In this document: in pieces, positions 48,883-60,826 of the stretch
Position numbering within the stretch: the stretch's first letter is position 1
Layout of the letters: each line of letters begins with the position of its first letter
DNA from: Oscheius dolichura
Taxonomy: Eukaryota; Nematoda; Chromadorea; Rhabditida; Rhabditidae
Direction of reading: 5' to 3'
Assembly: GCA_932521035.1 (NCBI GenBank)
Contig: OW051497.1
Location: 186,001 to 250,000 of the forward strand
Length of the DNA stretch: 64,000 nucleotides
Position numbers and translations under genes: made by a program
The notes under the pieces: model-generated
What the model saw: the letters and a program-made list of their open reading frames with translations, nothing else
Told to the model about the DNA's origin: nothing
Databases searched by the model: none

Positions 48883-51800
48883 AGCAATTTGATTACTGGA
48901 AAAGATTGTATTGCCCTTCGAGACTATAACAGGATAAAAAATGAACTCGAACCTTTGTGAAATTAACATGTATTGAGCGCGACGTTTGAACATGTCTTAG
49001 GAAGAGAGTGCACACACCAAAAATGGTTGCCTAATTCATGACGCCCTATGGGAGCTATCCCTCATTATATTGCCACCCACTTCCGGTGGGTCGCCGCTGT
49101 TTTCGGAAGAGAAGTTCAAATTTATTTTCGGATTACTGTAGACCACTTTACCTAGACATTCTAAGCAGCAGAATATAGCACAAGATGATCAGTTAAAAGA
49201 AGCGCTCATCATTACAACATGGAAGTGAGCTTTGACCAGTTAAAGTGATACGTTTGTAGCTTATAACTTTACGACCTGGCCCTTGAGGGTCTTTTTATGA
49301 TCAAAAGAGTAAGCGACAACGAAAAAGAGTCACTCTCTCCTTTTCTTGGAAGAGGCGCTGGCTATTTCTATGGTTGGCAGACATATCGGGCTTAAATTAA
49401 TGAAAGGGTTGCTCTTTTAGAGTATTCAATAGGCAAAGAGGGCAAAAATTGACTGTCAAGAGTATAGGAGATCACCAGAGTACTGTAGTCTGCCCCATTT
49501 TATGACTGCTGCTTAAAAATTTCAATTTCTCACACAAGAATGTGTGGAGTAAGCTAAGGATATAGTTAAAGGACCAAGGGACTCTTATTGAGTTGCTTCT
49601 TGAGTATAGCGGAACTGTTTACTAGTTAGGAACCGAGAAAGAGTTATTTTTAAGCAAGCGTTCATCCAAACTACATGCATCTTCTACTTGTTTGGGACTT
49701 AGAGGATAATGAATAGAAGTCATCCGGCTATCGGCTATAAAGAAAAATCAAAGAGTTCGCGTGTCAATTGGAGCCATGCAAATGTCTCTGACGGCTTTGT
49801 ACTTACCGTCTTCGAGACAGCAGGCCTCGCATATCTATTGCTCTCGAAAACAGACCGACAGCCTACTGAAGAATCGGAAATGCGCGTTATTACACGTAGT
49901 CTGTTGACTATTAGACCTATGCTAAGGAACATCTGCACGCAAGAAGAGTCCCCTTTAATTGTTACAAAATAATACGCGATGGGGTGTGCCTACGGGTGTG
50001 AAACAGGGGAAGGAAAGCAATTATCCGAGCAGCACACGTTAATCCGCTAAGTTTCTCGCAAATCACCCTGGATACCAATATTCCAATCTCCGGGAGCACA
50101 GTGGTGCAAGAAAATAATGATATCTAATGATAGAAACAGGATGTACGTGAGCATGAATGACGAGAGCGCGCGGTCTGGTCTCTATGACATAGGACTCCAC
50201 TTGATTTGCATTTTTAACTGAAAACTTGGAACGTGTGATAGTTTTCTAGACGCGGGACCCTCGAGTCAAATAAAGCGGCAAAGATGACCCTCATCTCATT
50301 TCTAATTGCATCGAAGGACATCCTTTTGTGATTTACGTAAGCGTGAAAAAATGAGGTTTTACGACAGTAGTCACATTTTGTTGATTGGATTGGGCGGATT
50401 AGGGTAAACTTTTAGTTCTTGTAATGCCATTCTTTGGGGAAAGTCGGGCAGGATGTTTTGGTTAGCGGCAGATAACGAGTACCGTTAAAATTGGATGATT
50501 TGTTGTCGTCATAAATACGAAATGAGGAAGATTTACGGGATACTTCTTGGAAAACCAAAAAATATTTAAAAAAAGCTGATGGGATCAAATTTTCGCGCTC
50601 TGATCTCGAAAGCAAGTGAGGTATTTATTCAGAGATTAAAGTACAGTAACCCGAAAACACTCCCGTTCTTGTAGAAGTTAATGTTTAATAGAGACAAGCA
50701 ATAACCCACCGCCTCAACGCATGCATCACAGTGTTTTCTTTTTATTTTGCCCATATCACATGGCCCCATTTTTAACGCTTGGCTACCAAATTAAAAGGGA
50801 ATTACAGCCTTTCTCTATCCAATTTTCAGCAAAATTGAGGTGCCTACGAAAAATGGCCTAGTCTATTGGGCGAATTTCCACAAAACAAAAAAGGCGCCTG
50901 TTCTGGCTACTCATAATAAGCAGCGTACAAAACGAGGGCTCAGAAATATTGCACAGATCAGAAGGGTTCGAGAAGTGGTGTCTTTAACCAGGAACATCTG
51001 CTATTTCCGAGAGACTTGTGTGTGTGTTCTGAGGCAATCGGAAATGTGCTACCCCTCACCCTAATAATAATAGGCAAACTTACTGAAAATATTGAAATGT
51101 TTGCTTCCGTGCACGTAATGTGTGACGGCCATGGTAGGGTTGATTTTTAATTGTATGGCTATGGCATAGATTGGCGTGCATTTAGGTGTGAGAGAATGAG
51201 AAAGAGAGACCTCCACAGCCAAATTCGTATGTTATTGCGGGTGTTATTTCACGCGAGGCGAGATCAACCCTTCCCTGGCCATTTCTGATTTCCTGGATTT
51301 CTCACGTACAAACCTTAGATTTGCTAATAATCTGCAGACAGTAGTGAGGTATTTTAGACGGAGCCGGGAGTCCATTATGCCATAAAGGTAGAGCCAAGGG
51401 TTAGGGTCATATCCCGAGGTCAGAAAGGGACACTACAGCAGTGAAATGCCCAGTAAGAGCCGGAACTAATTAAGGGCCAATATGTTTTTGACCCAGTTAA
51501 GAGTTCTACATCCCCTCGTGGTCATTTTCTCTAGTTCCAGGAAATTGAAAATGTACAGCTGGGCAAAGGAAAGATTCCTTGCAGGTGCTCCACATTCTTC
51601 TCTAATATTTCCGGCTTATTCATTTCCTGGGGTCATAAGGAGAAAAGAGTAAATGAGTCAGATCAGGAAGTTATATCAATGACGCCTTACACTCCGTAAC
51701 AAATAAAGTAAAAGTTTAAGAAGTGTCAAGAAAGAACAGAATGATCTCTTGGCAAGAACCCCGTCGGTGTTCGTTTTCGTCCCCTTCTTCTCTTTTCCTC

Positions 51801-54800
51801 TCTCTATTCGGATGATTTCGTTTACGTCAAGCAACTCTGCTTCCTGCATGTACGGCGTTAAAATACACTCCTCGTCGTCGCAAAATCAACTGTTGGCACA
51901 TGTGAATTTGGCCGAAAATTAAATCTCACCCACCCTTCTCGCCAAGAATTGACATCGCAATGGATGGGACGAGGTGGATTGAGTGTCTCGTCGGCGAATA
52001 AAGTGCTAACAAAGGATTGGATTTTTTTTTGCTAAATTAACGAGGGGACCGTCAAATTTGTTTCAAGAACTGGTTACAGACTAAAGCGACCCACCAACTA
52101 GATTTGAATAGGTCTATGGCTTGAGGGCGTTTGGACGCAGCAGTGAAGCTCATGGTAGTTATTCAGAGTGATCGGATTGGGCTCATGGAGTGTGACAAAT
52201 CTACCCCATTCGGATTTTTGAACACGGATTCAATTGCAAAGTAAACTTTGTTTGAAAGTGGTACTATCAAGTATACCCTTCCTGTGACATCGACTTTTAT
52301 TGGCTTTCTTTTCTTTTAGAGATTTCTGTGAGTTAGAAAGTGGTAAAGGGAAACGGCAAGTTAGGATAATGGTGTGAAAGAGTCGTTTGAAAAAGTAGCC
52401 CATACACAACGAGGCAATAAGAAATGTGGCGCTTGTCTAATTACTTTCTGCACCTGTCTCCGTTTCTTCGCGTGATCACATAGATTAACGTCTACTGTGT
52501 TCGCTTTCTGTCAAATGTAACTTGAAAAAAAACAGACAGACGAGATGGGATTGACATTAGGGAGCAGGAGAAGAGCACGGAGTCAAAGAAGGGCTAACTT
52601 AGAAATGGGCAAGGGTTCAAGGATGAATCAGCACGCGGCTCCTTTACGGAAAAGAGGAGAACGCTGTTCAAAGGCGGACTTGTTTTCTTAGAAGTGCAAG
52701 GTCACGCGCGGATAAAATGAGATTTCGAATATCACTGTCCAAAATTTTAGACATCTCCCCGTAGAGTTATTATAATGAGCAGCGGTTTTGTTCCGGGAAT
52801 GACACCCTGGGGAGAGATTCACGACACCACGCGAAACTTTCTCCACGCAGCATATCAGGAGTCCATAAAGATCATCTGACTATAAAGATGGAGATTTCAG
52901 GAAAAATAAAAGGCGAAGGTATTCCTAACGAGGACTATTCAAGGGTAGGTTGCAGTTGTGGATCCAGGGAGGGAGCAGTAAATACGAGTTGAAGGTGTTT
53001 CCCTGGTTTCAATAGGGTAAATTAGCCCCAGATCACAGTATATTTTACAATTTTGCACGTCCCAGATAGATATATAACTTTATACACTGTTTTGCTGCTT
53101 CCTCTTCCTTGAAGTAAATCCGCTTAAGACCTATTTACTCTCCAAAACGGATTAGCTACTCTCCATAATTCACGACTCTTAAATACGAACGTTTCTGCAG
53201 TCTACGAGAATTTATGTCCTCATCGAACTTTAAAAACATCGGTTTTAAAGATATAAAGTTTGTCTAGCTTGGAGTTAAACCAGGGGTTAAAAATAGAAAC
53301 AACTTGTGTTTTTCAGTAAGACCAGATAGAGTATGTGTGCTGAAAACCTGGTGTAAATGGGTCTCACGGGGATTTAACAAGGAAGGAACTTCAAAAGTCA
53401 GGAAAAAAAGAAAAGTTCTAAAAACTCACACATCCACCATCGTTCCGCTAGACAATCACCTCGAGGGGTAAAGTGAGGTGCGAAGGAGAAAAAGCCAAAC
53501 TCACCTCATGTCTTGCGGGATGTTATTCAATCTCCCGCATGGCTTATGATGAGCAGAGCGAAGCTACGGCAGAGGAGGAGGTGTGGTTGTGGATGAAGGG
53601 TCCCCCGGCGATTTGCTTAGGGATTTCGCTGATAATCTTGCAATACCAAGTAGCTGCCTCGCTGGCTTAGAGCCGAGAACGCGCGCACCCGGCAGTAGAC
53701 TGCTGTTGGTAAATTAACGACAGTCATCAATTCCATTTGTTTTTAAGAACACAGTTAGATTCTAGGGCACTAATACCACTCTTTTTTAACTAAGAAGGGA
53801 GCAAAATAGTGAAAGTTGGCTGAAGTTGAAGCCGCTACGTATAATGGTCAAGTTGCCAGAGATTAATGCTCGGTCAAGCAATAACTATTCACACCAAAAT
53901 CAAAACTCCTTGGCCTTTTTTTCCACTACAGGAGTTTACTTGTTTTTGCTAAAGATTGTAGCCCTCAAGAATATCACCTCACTTAAAAACAGCTCGGATT
54001 TCGTTTTTGTCTGAGGACAGCACTAGTCCCTTCAGATTACAAAAGGTTAACGGAATGTTGCCCGTTTTTCCTCAAACTAATTTTAAAAATATCTGTCTTC
54101 TCAGTATTTTTTACTACTAACGCAGCCCCCCGACTGCCCTGATCTTTGAAGAAGTACAACCGAACTGCTCTCTACTCTCTACTACCTAGGACGAACAGCT
54201 GCGTTGACGTAAACAAAACGACAAGATTTCAAAGGGAGCGCCTGTGTGGGGGATACGGGAAAACCACTGTAACTTCTTTTTCGTCATTTTCAGGGAGGTA
54301 AGAGTAAATTCGCTTTTTGTCTCTTTATGGTTTTTGCTCATTGAAAAAATCTAAGAAACCCCGAACGGATCACCTCATTGTGTCGCGGAGTGAAGCAGAT
54401 GAATAGCGAAGGGGGTCCCGTTTCAGGGGGATTACCCTCCCCGGGTCAAGTAAAATCTCCTATTTTTAAATAGAATAGGAACGGCGCCGGGCTGTGAACC
54501 GGAAATGTTAACGGATAGCCTACAACATTTGACAACTTGTCAGTACGCGAAGACATTTGGACAAGAGGTCAAACGTCGGCCAATTCTTTAGGGACACATC
54601 TTTTTGAGCGTCGAACCTTTTTGAATGATCTCTTTTCCCAACAAAAGGGGGAGAACTTACTGAAATCGTCGGTTCGAATTATATCTCAACGGGTGGACCA
54701 TAATGACTTCCACATACAATTTTGACACTCTTGTGGAATTGACGAGGACTCAGCTGTGTGTCGAGCGAGTAGAGAAAAATTAGCACTTTCGGTTGTGGGC

Positions 54801-56577
54801 AGATTGAGCCGAAAGAAGATGTTTATATTGTAGAAAGAGGAGATATCCTTAAGCCTGTTGTACAACACTTTAAACGTTGGTTATAATCTTTCTACGGTGT
54901 CATAAGCTGGTGTAAAAGGGATTAACACATGTTAAAAAGCTGCTCAAGTTGTTGCGACAAAAGGGGGCTGATCTCAATATTCTATTCTTTTAGAGATTCG
55001 TTTAAATGGGTATCCTACCCTAAAAACTAAAACGCATAAAATAAAGACCCTTTTTTATGAGAGTCCGAGAAATCAAGAAGTAGGTCGGAAGCAGCGTTAT
55101 CGTTTCCGGTAAACGATGGCCCCAGAATCTTTATGGCTTTCCAAAAACCTGGATTTTCCTTCACATTGTCTGTGTCTACTTTGCCCACGGAAAGATAAAA
55201 GAGTTCCGCGTTTTTCCTATTTCTTAAACTCTGTTCTAAAGATCCTACTACAATCCGTCATCTGAAACTTGCAATATGAGACAAAGGAATGACGTTCCAA
55301 AGACTTTTTGCACGAAACAAGGAACATCTTCAAGGGTAAAGAGGACCTCCATGGGATATTGAAAAAAGAAACTCACGGTTGTGATTTGGCGTAGATTATG
55401 CTCATCGCATGGAGGGCTGGAAACGGTAGGTATAAATGTGGGAAGTAGGGATGAAAAGGTTCGGGAAGTTCATAATTTAGCACAGGCTAAAAGCATTAGG
55501 GACAGCCAAAAAGTTCAGCAACCTTCATGAAAAGATAGCGACATTTGTTATGGATGGGTTAGCAACTAATGATCACCCGCTTGTCGCCCCTTCTCTTTTC
55601 TGTCTACTGGGATAAGTATTTTTCTGGGCTAAAGAGGAGAGAAGAACACGAAGAGCAATAGAAAACTGGCCAAAACAGCCTTTAGCCTAGTAATTTGAGA
55701 AGACAGAAAGCGCATCAAGATAGGAAATGGCGGGCTTTTGAGGGGAAATATTTTTGCCCATAAGAGGCTAGAATTCCGGGGAGGGTAATCTGAGAGCTAG
55801 TTTTTTTGTCTAGCTACCACGTGTTGATCCCCACATCTTGAAAGGATAAAAGTTCATGGCTACTTTGAGCCTGCGAGAGACCAAGACTTGTTGCCATTAT
55901 GAGACAATGAGTGTAGCTAGCGTGAACGGAATAACTTGATCATCATGAAAAATGAACAGAGAGTGGGGAAAGAAAACCGCTGGAGGGGAGAAACCCGGGG
56001 TAAAATGCTCCCGAGTGGTCATTGCCGTCATTAACGCCATTTACGCAATATCCGACCTGTCAAAATTGAATTAACCCTAGTTTTCTTTTCAGGGGAAACA
56101 CGGCTGGGGCACAGATCACCACAGGAAGGTGTCAGCGCAGCATGATAATAAGCAAATAAGGAACACTGAACACCGCCTCCTCTCAGCGCTGAGACCTTGT
56201 CGGATTGGGCCCAAGAGAGTTTATATTTCTGCAGGAAGGGAAAGGAAGAAGCCGAATGTTCAAGAGCAGAGATTATTGCCCGTTTCCTTGTAAAATTTAA
56301 TGGCTACCACATTTTTTCCCTAGAGAATAAGCCGCAAAGAGTGTGTGTAACATATCATTTTATTATTGCAACAATAAGATGACAAGGAATTTTGGTGGAC
56401 ATTTGGTAGAGAGGGAGGGTAATATATATGTTTATGGGTATTTAAAGAGGATACGGGGGATAGCTATGACATTCGTTCAGAATAAGAAAAACCAGTAGTA
56501 AAGCCTTCAGGGGCTGCGAGTTAGCACCCGAACCGGGAATGATTTGAAATGAGTTCATCTCTGGATATAGAATTATT
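48883..56577. other. 7.7-kb gene-poor interval
   Basis: No coding sequence I can support on either strand. Open stretches (for example 49709-49972, 50840-51064, 53473-53670) are short and lack domain-like sequence or convincing splice partners. No tRNA, long repeat or transposase remnant was noticed. It includes the upstream regulatory space of the Kv gene and the 3' flank of the Tincar-like gene. Confidence 0.5.
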
Positions 56578-59500
56578 CTAAACAATGCTGGTGGCAAAGT
56601 CATCTTTTGTCGGGGTGCCGCCACCGTTAGTTGTAGCAGTTATTGGGCTAGAAAAGTTAACAGTGGGACCTGTCGCCTTGACGGCGTGGCGCAGGGTTGT
56701 TGTGCCGACTCTCTTCTGCAGGGTCTTTTCTCCATAGATCTCGTCTCCCAATGTTCCATAGATACCACCACCTGCCTCATTTCTTGAGAAGTTTTGTGTC
56801 TGAGGCGAGCCGGGGGTTGGCGTCTGCTGGGAGTAGCTACTACTGCCCTGGCTGGTTAGAGTAGACGTGGGGGTGAAGCACTGTTCCTGTTGAGAAGACG
56901 AGGCCGAGATGGAACTCTGAAAAACTAGGGTTAGTTCTGTGCACACACGAGAAATATTAGAGTGTAAGGCAGTATTAATTGACGAACTTTTAGCAAGCAG
57001 CAGGCAAAAGCGACCACAAAGAGGGGGGATATTTATAAATAAGCACCGCGTAACAACAACGATACAACAACAATAAATAGCTTTACAAGTGAGCCACCTT
57101 ATTTTGATTCCAAAGGAGTTGAGAAGGCTGTCCTGGAGGGGCTCTCTGTGTCCATTGAGAGGCCGCCGGTCCGTAGACTCCTCCTTTCTCCTGATTATTA
57201 AACGAAGATAATTTCATAGAGGTCTGTTGGTAGGGAGATCTGTCTCTGAAGATCCCTATTCAAAGATAATTGGAAAGTCTCACTTTGATCCAACGGAAGA
57301 CTGGGTGCCAATTCCAGAAGAGGCTGTTCTTTCACTTAGAAGCGGGCTCTGACGAATTGCTCCAATTTGGGAATGATTGGAGTCTGATGGTCTTCTCTGA
57401 AGAGTGCTTCCTCCCGTCATTCCATAGCTAGTCCCATTGATTCTCATTGTATGGACCTGTTGGCTTGGAGGAGGGACAGGCACGCGGGTCTAGACATTTT
57501 GAATAAAATATTAAATAAATAAGTGGCATACCTGGTTAGGGATTCTGGCATAGGTACCGTAGTTGCTGTAGATCTCCATGTGACCATATTGAGGATGAGG
57601 ATTGTCATTACTTCCTCGTCTCTGGTAGGGATCAGCTTTCTGTTTGTGTATGGACGCGTATGAATCCTAAACGCCTTCATAAACAAATCAAGAGGCCACA
57701 TTACCGGAACCCATTGCGGCTGAGCTGCTCTTTGCATTGTTCCTCCCACACCCATTTGGTTTCTTTGCATGGTGCCCATGTACGGATTCTGCTGCCTTTG
57801 AAGGGTTCCACCGTAGACTCCTTCAGGAGGAGAGCTGTTTCCTCTGCTCATTGTGGTTGTAGCCAGGTGGCCTCGAGACATCTGAGAAAAAGAATAAAAC
57901 TTAAATTTGGCGCTCTTACAGTAGGATAACTAGAAGAGTTTTCGTCCGTTGAGGTATTCATCAAGCGAGACATCTCCGGGGTAGGTTTGTTAACTTCATC
58001 TGCCGGTATCCTTCTGGTCATAGGGCTTCCCTGATGATTGTGGTTCCCATTATTCTTCGACCACATGTTCTCCGTTGTAGCATCCAGCCGTGTATCTTTT
58101 TGAATATGACGAAGGAAAGTCTGCTTCGCGGCATTGTCATCAGTTACGAACATCTGGAAATCATTAATTCGATTTCTCTACTCGTTTTGTTTACGTGATC
58201 TTTGTGGACAACGACAACAGCATTCTTCAGCTGGGAAGGATTCTCATTGCCTCTGATGTGACCGGTCACTCCTCCTTTCTGAAGCATTACCTTTAGAAAA
58301 AAAGATAAGAGGAAAGATTGCCTGCAGTCCGTAGATCTGATGAGCTTTGTGAGCAACGTTGAACTGCCATCCTCTATAGGACACGAAGAAGAGGAGAATA
58401 AGGATCCAAAAGATTAAGAAAGTTATTTCCACGAGCAATATAGTTGCTAGAAGAGGCTTCATCTCCTTCTGAAATTGGAAAATAAGAAAAATAAGTGGAA
58501 AATTGGGCTTACCATGAAAAAGACGCCTATAACATAGAGGGTAGGAGCCTTCTGGATGATGTAGACAGAAAAGAGAAAGACTCCACTGACTGCTGGGCCA
58601 TATCTGAAAGAAAATTCGGTTAAAATATAGTAGAAATCAAATAAGAGAGATTTTCCCGTAAAAATAATATTTGAACCCTACCCTCCGCAACATTGTCCTT
58701 TTGGATATCGATAATTGGATTTCCTGGTATAATTGCTGTAGTCGCTAGTTCCTGTAATACTTCCCGATCGAATATGATTCCTAGCTTGGAGATCAGCAAG
58801 ACTTTTCTGAAGGAAATCCGACTTCAAAACTATGATAAAAAGATTTACCTCGAAATAATTGTATCCATACCCGTAAAAGGCAATCTGAGCACAGAATGCT
58901 AGAATAAAACTAGCCCAATAGTACGAAATCCAGGCGTACGGATGATAAAAATAATAGGTTAACCCGCCAGGTCGAGCATAGATGTACTGACCTAAAATCG
59001 ATAATAGCTCCCCGCTTTTTTGGTATAATTACCGAGTCCAACTGGGCGCAAACTGCCGATATTCGTTTCCTGGATTCTAAAAAGAATGGCGAATGAGATA
59101 TAGGAAAATATTTGAGATGCTGAGAAGAGGAGAAGCATAATGGAGAAGAGGAAGCTAAACTTGGGAATAGTTAACTAAAAAGGACAAGGAAAGTACCTGA
59201 ACTTTTTGTGAACTCTCCAGAAGACGGATGCATAGCTCAGGGAGAAGACAAACAGAGCCAGAACAAGATTGGCGAATTCTAGAGGAATGCCAAAGAGTCG
59301 TGCATTCATCAGCACTACAGGAGAATTTTTAGAGAAAGTATTAAAACACCTTACGGGGAAGCAAATTGGGTGAGAGCGGATAGTCACTAAGTTCATTTGC
59401 CGTCAACCTGAAGCCTTGGTAGAGAGAATCTCCTGTAGGCAGATTGGTAGCCAATTGTCGTGCCCTCTGGTAGATAAAGTCCAACTCGGTGTTCAGAAAG

Positions 59501-60826
59501 TCACCTGAAACGGCTCTTTTTCCACGGAAATCCGTTCCCAGGCCCTTTTTCTAAGACCAGGTGGCTTTAAAACGAAAACTCCCGTGAGAGTTTGTCCTCG
59601 ATGCAATATCCGCCGACCGCATCCATCACCCCTTTCTTACGAGGAGCGGGAGAGCAGTGTAAAACAACCCGTGAATTTATACGTAACATTCATATCTTTA
59701 GGGTCAATTTCCGTTCTTTGCGAGCATTTTATGCAGATGGGCTGGGAGGAGAGAAAGACGGGAACGGCCCCGCTGGCATCTGTTCATTTCATAGGGCAAA
59801 CATCTTCCCATTGGGGTCCATCTGTAAGGGGAATAATGAGCTAATGGGGAGCAGTCAGAGAGAGAGAGAGAGAGAGATTCTGTCTCTTCATGTTCTACCT
59901 AGGAATATTATGCAATCTCGGCGCCACTTAGTAAAAGTACCACTTTGGAATCTGACCCCAAATAGCCATTAGCAAGCCGACGATGATTCTCGCATTGCAT
60001 ATTCAATGAGGGACAGAACAATAGCGGTCATTTACGAGTGCAAATGGGTCGCGACAACCTGACCCCAATAATAGGGCTCAATGTGACTTCTTCCCTTTCT
60101 GAGAGTATGGTACCTACCAGAATTGATGAAACCACTCCTGTAGAGTTGGGCGATCATAACCTGCTGAGCAAAGAGCTGGAGCACAGCTGACAGGAGATGG
60201 CATGTTTGAGGAAGCGGAGGAGCATGTTGATATAGACTTTTCAATCCATGTAGACATCCTGAAAAGTAGCGGTTTCTATTTCAGACTGACCCCTTCTTCC
60301 CCCTTTCCTTATTAAACAGAGGGCAATACCACCGGCTGCGTGTGTGCGCAACCCGTCCCCAGGGGCTCAATAATTAGGATTTTAATCCTTGCGCTAGGGC
60401 ACAAGAAGGATGTTACTCGAGGTCTAATGAGAAAGGAATAGCTGAAAAGGGAACTCTGACCTTTCTTTTCCCCGCGGCTATTTCGAGAGACTTCTAGAAT
60501 TCTCTCCTCTCTGTCAGCGAGCCTCTCGTTGTCTCCAGCAATATTCCCTGTTTTGAAGCATCCACAGGCAAAGAGGAAGAAACAGGCGGGAAGACAGACG
60601 AAATATATGCATTGGTAGACTCGCAACCACAGGTTAGGGTAGTTTCCAGTAGGCCATTTCACCTCCTCGTATAATTTTGATCTAACAAGGGAAGAATAAA
60701 ATGAAAGACGAGTGTGATCTACCTCTGGAGTCCTAAATATATCAAGTACCCTTGAAGAAGCACGACGAGGACCGTGTACCACATGGACCAGAGATGATTG
60801 GCCCTGACATTATAGGTACAACCCAT
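56578..60826 (-). CDS. Multi-pass membrane protein, Tincar-like, with long cytoplasmic tail
   Basis: Seventeen exons (60826-60723, 60681-60461, 60258-60118, 59504-59355, 59314-59197, 59154-59033, 58991-58849, 58806-58682, 58603-58513, 58468-58322, 58290-58195, 58153-57920, 57881-57705, 57639-57532, 57489-57284, 57245-57098, 56916-56578) close in frame to 889 aa. About eight hydrophobic segments in the N-terminal 450 residues (MWYTVLVVLLQGYLIYLGL, CIYFVCLPACFFLFACG, FANLVLALFVFSLSYASVF, FSIMLLLFSASQIFSYI, and others), then a low-complexity cytoplasmic tail. Landmarks GCFKTGNIAGDNERLADREE, NTELDFIYQRARQL, and AVVVVHKDHMFVTDDNAAK recall the Drosophila Tincar family (from memory, tentative). The tail repeats GTLQR/GTMQR-type motifs and ends in SIV, a class I PDZ-ligand pattern. 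Intron 58321-58291 needs a GC donor and is only 31 bp. An acceptor is 3 nt before the ATG. Confidence 0.75.
59857..59877 (+). repeat. (AG)n microsatellite in an intron of the Tincar-like gene
   Basis: About ten AG units, within the 613-bp intron 60117-59505. Confidence 0.8.
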
